Origin: Acidovorax radicis
GTDB lineage: Bacteria; Pseudomonadota; Gammaproteobacteria; Burkholderiales; Burkholderiaceae_C
DNA: 64,000 nucleotides
Reading direction: 5' to 3'
NCBI RefSeq assembly: GCF_020510705.1
Contig: NZ_CP075184.1
Coordinates: forward strand, 3,410,001 to 3,474,000
Below, piece after piece: positions 27,285-36,394 of the stretch. Positions within the stretch are counted from its first letter, which is position 1, and every line of letters begins with the position of its first letter. The notes below the pieces were generated by a model that worked only from the letters and a program-made list of their open reading frames with translations, made no database searches and had not been told where the DNA came from. Both the position numbers and the translations under genes were made by a program.

Positions 27285-28080
27285 GAACTCGCCCAGCATG
27301 TTTGTCGGACGGAATGTTGAGATTGTGGACTTGCCGTTGCCGAACGAGGCGCGGCTTCCGCATCCTGAGCGAGTCATGGTCCGAGTTGCAGGACATGTCC
27401 ACGACATCGGCGCGTATTGTTATACATCTCGTTCACCTAAGAAACGCAAAGCCAATGGTTGTACGGAAGTCGCCCTGAAAAGCTTCCAGAATGACCGCAT
27501 TTCGCAGGTGCGGGGATTGATCAGGACACTGTCCAAGCTCATCACGGTAGGGGGTTTACGTCCCTATACGGTCAATGGGCACTGCGAATTTTTGAAGAAT
27601 CTGATGGATTGGGCTGACCGCAATGGCCATGCCCAATGCCTGGCAGGCGGTGCTAACACCTATGATGCCTACCGGCACTATGCTGCGGATGTGGAAGACG
27701 GCTACCGCCGACAGCTATTCGGTAGCACCAATGCATTCCAAAAACAGACGTTCAACCTCAAGCTTCTGGAAGCGTTGACCGGTCTCACGGACCTGGCCAA
27801 GGGGATTCGACTGGTGCGAAAAAACAGCAGGGAATCCCTCGGTACTGAACCCGTCAATCTGCACGACTTCGCCCGTGTGCTGGCGATCAATGAGGCATTA
27901 TTCGAGGGCTTAACGGATCTGGTCCTGGAGCAAAAGCACTTCCCATACCGCGTGCAAATGCCCGCCGGTCTCGGCTGGGAAGAAAACTATCTTTGGGTGT
28001 TTCCAAATTCGAAGTGGTTCCAATCGCCAAAGCACCAAGGATCGCCGGAAGGTCACCGCAAGATCTACGACTACCGGAAT
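27277..28080 (+). pseudogene. Second island recombinase, truncated
   Basis: About 265 residues of an N-terminal recombinase-like region (MVRVAGHVHDIGAYCY, QVRGLIRTLSKLITVGGLRPYTV, HCEFLKNLMDWADRNGH). The frame stays open to 28398, but after IYDYRNGRLA the sequence is out of character and instead encodes a UmuC tail in another frame. The catalytic domain with its Arg-His-Arg-Tyr residues is missing, so it cannot be active. Overlap with the first recombinase suggests they were cotranscribed. Confidence 0.65.
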
Positions 28081-28264
28081 GGGCGGCTTGCACGAGAGGA
28101 TGATGGTGGCGCTGGATACGATCAATCAGCGGTATGGCAAAGGCACCGTGCATTCAGGCGCCACGGGGGGCACCAACAAGGGCAAGGACTGGGGGATGAA
28201 GCAGGAGAGGCGCACACCGCAATACACGACTCGGTGGGAGGATGTGCCGGTTGCTCGGGCTTGA
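28079..28264 (+). pseudogene. umuC 3' remnant
   Basis: About 58 residues matching the extreme C-terminus of the DNA polymerase V subunit UmuC: MMVALDTINQRYGKGTVHSG, then WGMKQERRTPQYTTRW and a VPVARA end. No catalytic part is present. It begins where the second recombinase loses similarity, so it marks a deletion or recombination joint inside the island. Confidence 0.8.
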
Positions 28265-28809
28265 AAATGGGCAGGCTGCCACGCCGGACGTCGGATCTGC
28301 AGCGATTGCGGTCTTACAGTGATGCGCCCGCGACTGACGGCAACATCGACGTCTTCGGACGTTCGCGAAGCCACAACGTCATGAGCCGGGCACACTGACC
28401 GAGAAGGTTAGGGTCTGGGAACTGAGCGATGTCTCATGTTCTCGATCCCTACGTTGCGGTCCCTCTGACGAAGCATGCTAGGAGCATGATCCCACTCCGG
28501 AGCCCACGCGGTAGGCGGCTGCGCCCGTCTGGAGCAGCGTGAACCGGCCTGGACTGGCGAGCGCAGGAACTACGCGGCCGAGATCTGGAGCCTACCTATG
28601 TACCAGACCGGTTCGAGCAATCCAAACGTATTCGAGTCAAGCCGAACCAGGCCGCAACCAACATGCTCGCCGCCCGGTGCATGCGCGCGCGGCGAGCAAG
28701 CGACTAGAGTCACGCGACGATGTGTCCACACCAGGGAGGAATCACACGCCGCGGCCGCGCGGCAGAATGGTGCACCCAGACACACACGCACCACGATGCA
28801 GCACCAGAA
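28265..28809. other. Gene-free stretch with one hairpin
   Basis: No convincing gene in 545 bases. GCTCGCCGC at 28665-28673 and GCGGCGAGC at 28689-28697 form a 9-bp stem with a 15-base loop; without a T-run it is not a standard terminator. The promoter of the following two-gene operon should lie between here and 28810. Short open frames here lack ribosome sites and family features. Confidence 0.5.
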
Positions 28810-30585
28810 ATGAACGAAGAGTGGATTCTCCAGAAAAAAGAAACTCGCCGCCTGTTCTCAACCGCAACCTGGGTGCCCTTGAGGGCATCCGTGAAAGACG
28901 AAAAGGGTGACGTTAGAGAGGCAGTCCACTCCAGCGAATACTTTGGATTAGGGTCTGCTGCGTTTCCGCCAGAGCAGCGGGCATTCGTTGAGGAGCGCTT
29001 AGGCTGGGGCAACTTGGGCATCGGCCACACGGTGGAGCCGTATGCCTACAAGGACGGCTACGCATCCATCGACCAATACCAATACAACGACAAGGAGCCC
29101 ATCGGCGTCAACCTTGTCTTTGAACACCCGCAACCCGTAGTCGGCGGCAGGCAATGGATCTTGAATCCCGATCTAGTCGTGGCGCTCGGCCTTATAAAGG
29201 AAGGGACGAACTGGGTAAGGCCAAAAGAAAACTTCGTTGTCGTTGCACGTGAAGTCCTCGACAAGGACAACGAACATACCCTGATCGAAATCAAGCGTGA
29301 GTTTCTACTTGATTACTTGGCAGCCAGGAACCTATCGCTGCGACTCTCCTATTACCGGCAAAGAGTGGAAAACGTACCCGCGCTTGAAAAGAGCGAGTAT
29401 GCAAATCTGAAAGAGCACGAGGAAGAACGCGACGGCGGACGATTTGAACTTCTAATTCGCGAAGTCAACAAAGTATTCGGTGGTACTTGGGCTATGTTTC
29501 GTATGTGGCGAAATGACGTTGATGAGGAAGAAGACGCGCCCGTAATGGGACCGGACAACGACGGAAACACTAGCCATGAACAGTCGCAAGGCGAACGTGG
29601 CGGCTATCAAGGTATTCGAGTTGAAGGCGAATTCTGGCGAGACGAATGGATCGACCACCAATCGCGAAGCATTCGAGTTCGTGGAGATGAAGACACGAAC
29701 CTTCCTCAATTCATCGTGGAGACTGACGGTACGCGCATGCCCTCCGCCAAGCTGGATAACGAGGACATTGGCCGCTGGCTGTGGTTCCGATCCAGCGTGG
29801 TCAACGAACTTTTAAGCAATAGAGGCTTCACGTTGCACTGGTACACGGCAGAAACAGGCGGTATCAAGTCAACGTCTGGATACAAGACCCATTTCGGAAT
29901 TAATTCCGCTGACTTGATTACTGTATATGCCTACGACATTGCCAAGCTATATCCATGGGAGCAGCATCTTTGGGCCGCGCATAACGTAGCGCCGGAAGGG
30001 AAGGTTTCGATCGAATTGCTGGCTTCGCAAGTCAAGGCTAAACCGGCAGATACGCATGCCGTCGAAGAAATGCTGTTTGGGACGATGCGTCAGCTGGAGG
30101 ATAATTTTCGCAAGGTTTATGGAATATCCCTGTTCACTCACGATATTGATGACACTGCGTCGATGCAAAACGTGTCTAGGTTCATGAGCAAGGATCAGGC
30201 GTCGCTGCTGAGGCTGGCCAAGGAGCTTGTCCGCGTGTTCTCGGACCGCCTCAATGTCCGCGAGCTTCGCAAAATTGCGACTCATGCGGACAAAGAAAAA
30301 CTCGGCTCGAACAAGCTTCTCCAAGACGTGCTCGCGCAAACGGTCGGACCCGATACGGCGCGTGAAGTATTTGCAGAGATTGCAGGTGTCTACGACATGC
30401 GCGTGGGAGACGCACATCCAACCGGCTCAAAGGTAGCAGACGCCATCAAGCTTGCCGGTATTGACCAAAGCCTTTCGTATCTCAGGCAGGGCGAGCAGTT
30501 GCTCAACAACTTTGGAAGAGCAATTTGGCACGTCGGGAAGTTTATGTTCGGCCAGTCGAAAGATCTCAGCGACAATAAACCATGA
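28810..30585 (+). CDS. Unrecognised 591-aa protein of a TIR-linked operon
   Basis: 591 residues, not recognised. The N-terminal two thirds are mixed and rich in aromatic residues (GHTVEPYAYKDGYASIDQYQ, WLWFRSSVVNELLSNRG, HWYTAETGGIKS); residues about 230-275 form an acidic, probably disordered linker (EEEDAPVMGPDNDGN). The last 180 residues are helical (MRQLEDNFRKVYGISLF, DQASLLRLAKELVRVF). There YDMRVGDAHP gives R531-x4-H536, the spacing of HEPN ribonuclease active sites. No signal or membrane segment. The stop overlaps the TIR-like gene (ATGA), so the two are coupled. A role as sensor or ribonuclease partner in phage defence is inferred from this arrangement only. Confidence 0.7.
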   Translation: MNEEWILQKKETRRLFSTATWVPLRASVKDEKGDVREAVHSSEYFGLGSAAFPPEQRAFVEERLGWGNLGIGHTVEPYAYKDGYASIDQYQYNDKEPIGVNLVFEHPQPVVGGRQWILNPDLVVALGLIKEGTNWVRPKENFVVVAREVLDKDNEHTLIEIKREFLLDYLAARNLSLRLSYYRQRVENVPALEKSEYANLKEHEEERDGGRFELLIREVNKVFGGTWAMFRMWRNDVDEEEDAPVMGPDNDGNTSHEQSQGERGGYQGIRVEGEFWRDEWIDHQSRSIRVRGDEDTNLPQFIVETDGTRMPSAKLDNEDIGRWLWFRSSVVNELLSNRGFTLHWYTAETGGIKSTSGYKTHFGINSADLITVYAYDIAKLYPWEQHLWAAHNVAPEGKVSIELLASQVKAKPADTHAVEEMLFGTMRQLEDNFRKVYGISLFTHDIDDTASMQNVSRFMSKDQASLLRLAKELVRVFSDRLNVRELRKIATHADKEKLGSNKLLQDVLAQTVGPDTAREVFAEIAGVYDMRVGDAHPTGSKVADAIKLAGIDQSLSYLRQGEQLLNNFGRAIWHVGKFMFGQSKDLSDNKP

Positions 30586-31358
30586 GCATAGAATTCCTGC
30601 ACACCCCATTTGAGAAGGCCAATTATTTGGCCACGTTGCTGAGCTCCCACGCTACAGGCGGAAATGCGGACAATAATGAATATGCCACCCTCAGGCAGGA
30701 GCTTTTGTCCTTGTCTGATACCGCACACTTGGTTCCGCCATTTGTCCGTACAAATCGCGACTTGAGTTCTTTTTGGAATTTCATCCAGCCAAAATTCAAG
30801 ACCTACGCAGAGCGGCGAACGTACATTTCGAAAGAGTTCACCCCCTTGCTGGACTCCTTGGAGTTTGGACAGCAGACGGCAGCACCCGAACACGCTGCTA
30901 CGCCAGTGTTCATGCGATCCCCAGGTTCTTTACCGGTAGCCGCGCCCGTCACGCGGAACAAGCGAAAAGTCTTCATCGTGCATGGCCGCGATAACGAAGC
31001 AAAGCAGGAAGTGGCACGCTTCGTTTCGGACCTAGGGCTTGAGCCGATCATCCTGCATGAACAGGCGAGTTCAGGCATGACGATCATTGAGAAGATTGAG
31101 CGCTACACCAATGATGCGGACTTTGCCCTGGTCCTCTACACCGCGTGCGACCACGGGCGCGGCGTTCACGAATCAAAAATTCCTCCTAAGAACCGAGCTC
31201 GTCAGAATGTTGTGTTCGAGCATGGGTACCTGATGGCGAAGCTTGGTCGAGAAAACGTATGCGCGCTGGTCAAGGGCGAGATAGAAACGCCCAACGACAT
31301 CAGTGGCGTTGTGTACGTTGGACTCGACCAATTCGGCGGTTGGAAGACCGAAGTGTGA
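30582..31358 (+). CDS. TIR-like (PF10137-type) protein with abortive-infection-type N-terminus
   Basis: 258 residues. Residues 129-250 are a TIR-like nucleotide-binding domain (KVFIVHGRDNEAKQEVARF, ILHEQASSGMTIIEKIE, QNVVFEHGYLMAKLG, NDISGVVYVGLD), the type fused to effectors that bind or degrade NAD in anti-phage systems. Glu170 and Glu213 are candidate key acids. Residues 1-95 (LVPPFVRTNRDLSSFWNFI, TYAERRTYISKEFTPLLD) resemble an N-terminal module seen in abortive-infection proteins. Coupled to the 591-aa gene. After GWKTEV the frame stops, while the +2 frame continues with KELKACGYTIKWWG to 31402, the expected family tail, so a one-base loss near 31355 is likely. Confidence 0.82.
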   Translation: MSIEFLHTPFEKANYLATLLSSHATGGNADNNEYATLRQELLSLSDTAHLVPPFVRTNRDLSSFWNFIQPKFKTYAERRTYISKEFTPLLDSLEFGQQTAAPEHAATPVFMRSPGSLPVAAPVTRNKRKVFIVHGRDNEAKQEVARFVSDLGLEPIILHEQASSGMTIIEKIERYTNDADFALVLYTACDHGRGVHESKIPPKNRARQNVVFEHGYLMAKLGRENVCALVKGEIETPNDISGVVYVGLDQFGGWKTEV

Positions 31359-31599
31359 AGGAGTTGAAGGCCTGCGGCTACACCATAAAGTGGTGGGGCT
31401 AGAGCCTCCAACGTCGAATGGGCTCAGCCGAGCGAACGGCCTTAAAGAAAAGACCCACCAAGTGGGCTTCGCTAATCCGATTCGGGTACTTAGCACCTGC
31501 CGACTGCATAAGGCGCAGCAGTGGCACGAAGTCAGCCTTCGACCCGCCGGATACAGCAGATAGGAAATGACCTTAATGCGGCCCACACCCAATAGAACG

Positions 31600-32169
31600 T
31601 CAGGGAAGCCGCGCTTTGAGGTACTTGCCCGCGCCGCCCGAAAGCTCGCTGCGGTCGATGAGCTTGCCTTGGAACTGGAACTCCCGATCAATGCGGACGA
31701 TCAGCAGCTTCTCAAAGTTGCCCTGGGTCTTGACCAATACGTGATCGCTGGTCTTCTCGGGGGAGATAGTCTTCACCTCAACACGCTTGCCGTCAATCGT
31801 TCCGTCCGAGCCGGGGGCGTGGGTCGCATGGCGGCGAAGCCCAAACTTGATCTCCGCGTAGATTTCGCCGAGTTCGCCCCAGACCTGGAGGTATCGGCCA
31901 GTGTTGTCGAAATGGCGCGTCGCGCATTCGACCAAGTCTTGGAAGATTTCCTTCTGCTTCAGGATGCTGAACGGGAAGCCTTCCCTGCTTCGTACAGGTT
32001 GAATCGAGGCGGCGGTGTCCTCTGGCTCGCCCTCAAGTTGCTCCTCGGCCCACTGCCGGTCGATGTACTTCGCTTCCCAAGGTGCATAGCCGCAGGCCGC
32101 AGCATCCGCTATGTCGTCGGCGCTGTAGCCACGGTCGTGCATGTCGTGAAGAAAATCCCAATCGCTCAT
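31600..32169 (-). CDS. PD-(D/E)XK nuclease-like protein
   Basis: 189 residues from MSDWDFLHD. The C-terminal half has the signature of a PD-(D/E)XK nuclease fold: an upstream acid in GELGEIYAEIKFG, then GSDGTIDGKRVEVKT, where D and E-V-K fit the D...(D/E)xK core. The N-terminal 40 residues (DMHDRGYSADDIADAAACGY) form a small helical module of unknown role, and residues 45-65 are acidic. No methyltransferase is adjacent, so a restriction role is not shown. GGAG lies about 11 bases before the start. It may be a defence nuclease or a structural domain. Confidence 0.6.
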   Translation of the reverse strand: MSDWDFLHDMHDRGYSADDIADAAACGYAPWEAKYIDRQWAEEQLEGEPEDTAASIQPVRSREGFPFSILKQKEIFQDLVECATRHFDNTGRYLQVWGELGEIYAEIKFGLRRHATHAPGSDGTIDGKRVEVKTISPEKTSDHVLVKTQGNFEKLLIVRIDREFQFQGKLIDRSELSGGAGKYLKARLP

Positions 32170-32787
32170 TCTGTTTCGCGCTCCTTGCTCGCTCGATTGT
32201 TGCGGCGTCGGTCTGCAGTTCGCGTTGTGAATCGGCAAACGGAGTGGGTATAGCAGAGGTAAGGGGCGAATGTCACGTTGCGTCAGATGGGCTCATAGGT
32301 TCGGGAGGGTAACGTCTAAACGTCGGTACGCTTGTCTAAGCCGAACCGGTCGCGAATGACTGCAATCAGCTTTCGTGCAGATGTCTAGCTCGCAGGTGTC
32401 GAACTTCCGCAACCAGCCTGAAGCCGTCTTCGCAGTGACGAACCACAACTCCGCTGCGATTGTTGATATCTACCATTCGGACGCCTAGTAGTTCTAGGGG
32501 CAGCAACCGGTCATCCGACCAACAGCCTCTTGTCGTTAGTCCGGTAGGAGCACCCCGCTCTTCGTGAGAAGAGGTCCTCACCGGTCCGGAAAATCGGAGT
32601 GAGGTAGTCCTTGAGTGCGTCTCGCTTGAGGACAGTGTCGAGCCGCCTCGGGATCTGTACCCCTCGTCGACAACGCCGATCAGGCGATCAAAAAATTGCT
32701 GCGTCAGCGTGACCCACCGGTGTTGAGCGCCCTTAGGCTCCTAGGAAATAGGAGGACCTGGATGCTCGACGGTGAGCTATCCGTTGC
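32170..32787. other. Gene-poor stretch in the island
   Basis: No reading frame here is convincing on either strand. The upstream region of the PD-(D/E)XK-like gene lies at its left side. The rest looks like decayed sequence; short frames on both strands lack ribosome sites and recognisable motifs. Confidence 0.4.
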
Positions 32788-33120
32788 TTAGCGCAGCACG
32801 TGCGATTTGCGCGCAGTGTGACTTGGTACTTCGGTAGCCCGTGCGATCACAGGCAACAGAACTGCAGTGGCATTGCCAGGGGATCTGCCGACTGCATTGA
32901 ACTGCAACTGGCAAGCCTTCACTAACGCCTGCAACTGCGTGCATGGTGCCCGCTCCACCCCCAGAGACGTCGCCCACCTTTCCACTGCCCAGTTGCATCC
33001 GCTGGCGTCGCGCTCCGGCAAGGCTACCAACCGCGGTTGCAGGTCGCTCAGGTGCTCGTGCCGCTGCACTTCACGGACCATCAGTGTGCGGAGTTGATCA
33101 AAAGTCTTGAGTTGGCGCAT
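32788..33120 (-). CDS. Small hypothetical protein (possible remnant)
   Basis: About 110 residues from MRQLKTFDQL. The first 75 look like a real folded protein (LVALPERDASGCNWAVERWATS and TQLQALVKACQLQFN). The last 30 residues look out of character and may be the result of a frameshift or deletion. Not recognised; no neighbour suggests a function. A GTGTG-rich leader without a clear ribosome site precedes it. Confidence 0.4.
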   Translation of the reverse strand: MRQLKTFDQLRTLMVREVQRHEHLSDLQPRLVALPERDASGCNWAVERWATSLGVERAPCTQLQALVKACQLQFNAVGRSPGNATAVLLPVIARATEVPSHTARKSHVLR

Positions 33121-33212
33121 CCTGACCTCGGGTAGTGGTGTGTGTATGAGCAAGAAGACTCCCATTGTCATGAGCCCGGCGTCAAAATGTCAAAAACTGC
33201 AATTCGATTGCG

Positions 33213-33222
33213 TATAGACAAT
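33213..33222 (-). promoter_or_regulatory. Half-site resembling the downstream palindrome
   Basis: TATAGACAAT here is the reverse complement of ATTGTCTATA, which starts the palindrome at 33526. The repeat of this 10-mer about 300 bases upstream of the operator could be a distal binding site of the same regulator. Weak on its own. Confidence 0.3.
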
Positions 33223-33525
33223 AAATCTGGATTCATATTCTTCAGCATTTCGGTCGCCGGAAAGAGCGTAGCAAGCCCCTGTGCGCAACGAAATTTCGAT
33301 TGGCGATAGGGGTCGTCTTAGCAGGAAGAGTCGAGCCAAGGTTCCAACGCGCTCTCCACATCCATGCAGCACTTAGGTCGCCGAGATTGCAGTTTCGAGG
33401 CCGACTTTTCCCTACCGCCACACGCGCTCACGCACGATGCACCGTGCACCCGGTCCCTTCACTCCCGCACGCGCATCCGCACGCCCGAATAGCGGCAACA
33501 GAGTCGCCAATCAACCTCATTCATG

Positions 33526-33561
33526 ATTGTCTATATACAACTATAAGTTGTATTTGACAAT
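33526..33561. promoter_or_regulatory. Nested palindrome upstream of the catabolic operon (putative IclR operator)
   Basis: ATTGTC (33526-33531) pairs with GACAAT (33556-33561), and inside it TACAACT (33536-33542) pairs perfectly with AGTTGTA (33546-33552) around ATA. The element is AT-rich in GC-rich DNA and lies about 50 bases before the acyl-CoA synthetase start. Its right arm, AGTTGTATTTGACAAT, closely resembles AATTGTACTTAGACAAT at 40802-40818 ahead of the divergent regulator operon. The IclR protein encoded at 39324-40271 is the obvious candidate; that is inference. Confidence 0.6.
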
Positions 33562-33613
33562 TCAAACGTGGAAATCGAGACTACATACACCAACACACGA
33601 AATCCATGCAGAC

Positions 33614-35176
33614 ATGAAACGCCTTACCGATTACACGAGCTATTCCGATGCACAGAGCCACTTCGCTACTGAGAGGTTGTGGGAGCTTTTCGATGGCGAC
33701 CGCAGCGCGTTCAACATCGCCCACGAATGTGTGGACCGCCATGCAGGCCAAGGCGGCGAAGCGGTGATCGTGTGCCGCGCGGATGGCGCGGACGAGAAGA
33801 TCAGCTTCGACGATTTGTCGCGCGACTCGTCGCAGTTTGCGCACTACCTGGAACGCAAGGGCGTGCAAAAGGGTGATCGCGTGGCGATCATGCTGGAGCC
33901 GTCGCGCGAGTTCTATACCGCAATGTTCGGCGTGATCAAGCGCGGCGCTATTGCAGTTCCGCTCTTCACTCTGTTCGGCCCCGATGGAGTGCGCCTGCGC
34001 GTTGGCGATTGCAAACCAGTCCTCCTGGTGACGAATGAGGACAAGCGCGAAGTGGCGGCAGGCCTCGGTACCACACCGTACGAAATCTTCAGCACAGCCC
34101 TCTGGCAAGACCTTGGCGCGCTGCCATCACAGTACAAGATCCAGTCGTCCCCCGACGAGCTGGCAGTGTTCCAGTACACCTCGGGCACCACACGCGAACT
34201 GCCCGAGGCTGTGAAGCACACGCACAAGGCCCTGGTCACGCTGATGGTGGCTGCGCTCTACGGCACGGGGCTACGCCCAGGCGACCGCTTCATGTGCCCC
34301 TCGTCCCCCGCCTGGGGCCACGGCCTGTGGCACGGGACGCTTGCGCCGCTGGCCCTAGGCCTCACGGTGGGTAGTTACAGCGGCCGGTTCAACCCTGAAC
34401 GACTATTGCAGGCCCTATCGTCGCATCGCTTCACCAACATGTCGGCGGCCGCTACCCACTACCGCATGATGAAGAACTGCGGCAAGGCGGGTGACTACAA
34501 CTACCACTTTGAGAGGCTGTCCTTCACTGGCGAGCCCATCGACGACGACACGGCCGACTTCGTGCAAGAGTGCTTTGGTCTGCCTGTGTGCAGCATGTAC
34601 GGCACTACAGAGATCGGCGTTGTGCTAGTGAGCTACCCAGGCGCAGCGGACTTTCCCGTCAAGCGCGGCTCGCTGGGCAAAGCCGTGCCAGGCACGGTGG
34701 TCGAGGTCCACGACGCCGAGGGCAAAGTGTGCCCGCCAGGAGTCACTGGCCAGTTGATGGTACTGCGTCGCGGCCAGTGGGTACCTACCAAGGACCTGGG
34801 CCGCACCGATGAAGATGGCTATTTCTACCACGGTGGCCGCGCCGACGACGTGATCATCTCCGCCGGCTGGACCATGAGCGCGGTGGAGATAGAGAACGTG
34901 ATTCTGATGCACGAGGACGTTCTCGAAGCCGCCGTTATCGGTGTGCCGGACGCCATCCGCGGCCAGGTCGTCAAGGCCTTCGTGGTCTCGGATCGGGCGC
35001 ACAGCGATGCCTTCGTCGACGAAGTACAGAGCCTCGTCAAGACCAAGCTCAGCCAGCACGAATACCCGCGCCACATAGCCTTTGTGGCTGAGCTCCCCAA
35101 GACACCTGCAGGCAAGGTGCATCGCAAAGTGCTGCGTGAGCGCGAGGCCGCCGCTCAAGCCACCTCCACCGTCTGA
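33614..35176 (+). CDS. Acyl-CoA synthetase (AMP-forming, acetyl-CoA synthetase-like)
   Basis: 520 residues of the ANL superfamily, activating a carboxylic acid with ATP and CoA. The phosphate loop is YTSGTTRELPEAVKHTH (a divergent TSGTTGxPK motif), CSMYGTTEIG is the A5 block, DLGRTDEDGYFYHGGRADDVI is A7/A8, and PKTPAGKVHRKVLRE carries the A10 lysine. The start is MKRLTDYTSYSD. First gene of a four-gene operon (ligase, MaoC-type hydratase, CoA-transferase, Bug receptor). The substrate is unknown; the set suggests an imported aliphatic or aromatic acid. Confidence 0.9.
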   Translation: MKRLTDYTSYSDAQSHFATERLWELFDGDRSAFNIAHECVDRHAGQGGEAVIVCRADGADEKISFDDLSRDSSQFAHYLERKGVQKGDRVAIMLEPSREFYTAMFGVIKRGAIAVPLFTLFGPDGVRLRVGDCKPVLLVTNEDKREVAAGLGTTPYEIFSTALWQDLGALPSQYKIQSSPDELAVFQYTSGTTRELPEAVKHTHKALVTLMVAALYGTGLRPGDRFMCPSSPAWGHGLWHGTLAPLALGLTVGSYSGRFNPERLLQALSSHRFTNMSAAATHYRMMKNCGKAGDYNYHFERLSFTGEPIDDDTADFVQECFGLPVCSMYGTTEIGVVLVSYPGAADFPVKRGSLGKAVPGTVVEVHDAEGKVCPPGVTGQLMVLRRGQWVPTKDLGRTDEDGYFYHGGRADDVIISAGWTMSAVEIENVILMHEDVLEAAVIGVPDAIRGQVVKAFVVSDRAHSDAFVDEVQSLVKTKLSQHEYPRHIAFVAELPKTPAGKVHRKVLREREAAAQATSTV

Positions 35177-35249
35177 GCAGGCTTCCGTGCCACACCCATT
35201 TCGCAGACTCATTTCCCGTTCCAACCAACCGCAAAAAAAGGAGACATAC

Positions 35250-36389
35250 ATGTCAACCGAAACGCAACGTACCTTCCCCAAGATCACCGATAGCGGCCTG
35301 GACGACCTTCGTCAGCGCATCGGCGTGAAGATCGGTCAGACCGCCGAACCGTGGTGCTACGAGGCCACGCGCGACAACATTCGCCACTACGCCCACGGAA
35401 TCGGCGACGACAACCCGCTGTGGTGCGACCCCGACTACGCAGCCAAGAGTCACTACGGGGGTCTTGTGGCGCTGCCCAGCTTTCTGTTCTCCACGAGCCG
35501 CATCGTCTCAGGCTATGTGGGAGGCCTGCCTGGCGTGCACGCCATGTGGTCAGGCGCCGATTGGACCTGGCATAAGGAGGTGCGACGCAATGACGTGATC
35601 TCCACCGAGTCCTACCTCAAGGACTTGGTCGAGCACCAGACTCGCTTTGCTGGACGCGCCATCCAGCAGATCTATCACGTGGACTTCTTCAACCAGAGCG
35701 GCGACAAGGTGGCCGAGGCCGACAGCTGGTGCTTCCGTACTGAACGTGACCATGCTCGTGAAAACGGCACCAAGTACCGCGAAGTGCGTGAACGCGGCGT
35801 GCGTCGCTACACCGACGAGGAACTGGGCGAAGCCTACAAGTTGTACCGCGATGAAGAAGTGCGCGGCGCTGTCCCCCGCTATTGGGAAGACGTCAACATA
35901 GGTGATGAGTTGCCCACCATGTTCAAGGGCCCGATGACGGTGACCGGTTTCGTTGCCTACGCACAAGGCTGGGGCGGACTCTACATCCGCGCCAACAAGC
36001 TAGCCTGGAAGCTGATCGACGCGCACCCTGGCGTGGGCATCAAAAACCGTTTTGGCATCCCAGACGTACCAGAGCGTGTCCACTGGGAAGAAGACTTTGC
36101 TTTGGAAGTAGGGGCACCTGGCGCCTATGACTATGGCCCGGAGCGTACCTCGTGGATGACGCACCACCTCACTAACTGGATGGGCGACACAGGCTTTCTG
36201 TACAAGGCCAGCTGCAAAGTCCGCCGCCACAACCCAGAGGGAGACATGGTGTTCATCAAGGGCAAGGTGACGCGCAAGTTCGTGGAGAACGGCAAGCACA
36301 TGGTGGAGATTGAGCAGGAAGCGCAAAACCAGGACGGCGAACAGTCCGCAGTAGGCGGTGGCGTGGTCGTGCTGCCCAGCCGCGGGTGA
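35250..36389 (+). CDS. MaoC-like acyl-CoA hydratase/dehydratase, double hotdog
   Basis: 379 residues with two hotdog halves. The first (about 15-170) contains RHYAHGIGDDNPLWCDPDYA and GGLVALPSFLFST, typical of the FAS1-like dehydratase N-domain; the second (about 205-375) has the end typical of MaoC proteins. It would hydrate an enoyl-CoA or dehydrate a hydroxyacyl-CoA. AAGGAG precedes the ATG at good spacing. It lies between a CoA ligase and a CoA transferase, so it acts on the CoA ester made by them. Confidence 0.85.
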   Translation: MSTETQRTFPKITDSGLDDLRQRIGVKIGQTAEPWCYEATRDNIRHYAHGIGDDNPLWCDPDYAAKSHYGGLVALPSFLFSTSRIVSGYVGGLPGVHAMWSGADWTWHKEVRRNDVISTESYLKDLVEHQTRFAGRAIQQIYHVDFFNQSGDKVAEADSWCFRTERDHARENGTKYREVRERGVRRYTDEELGEAYKLYRDEEVRGAVPRYWEDVNIGDELPTMFKGPMTVTGFVAYAQGWGGLYIRANKLAWKLIDAHPGVGIKNRFGIPDVPERVHWEEDFALEVGAPGAYDYGPERTSWMTHHLTNWMGDTGFLYKASCKVRRHNPEGDMVFIKGKVTRKFVENGKHMVEIEQEAQNQDGEQSAVGGGVVVLPSRG

Positions 36390-36394
36390 GCACC

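Noticed and set aside
24497..28080. Assignment of the recombinases to a named multi-recombinase mobile element class
   Set aside because: The overlapping recombinase genes recall elements using two or three recombinases, but I could not match the sequences to a named class, so no name is given.
27277..28398. Open frame extending the second recombinase to 28398
   Set aside because: After about 28080 the residues are atypical and another frame encodes a clear UmuC tail, so the extension is accidental.
28665..28697. 9-bp hairpin GCTCGCCGC / GCGGCGAGC as a terminator
   Set aside because: No T-run on either side and a 15-base loop; could be chance in GC-rich DNA.
28539..28910. Plus-strand frame upstream of the 591-aa gene
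   Set aside because: Overlaps the start of the real gene in another frame and has no ribosome site or similarity.
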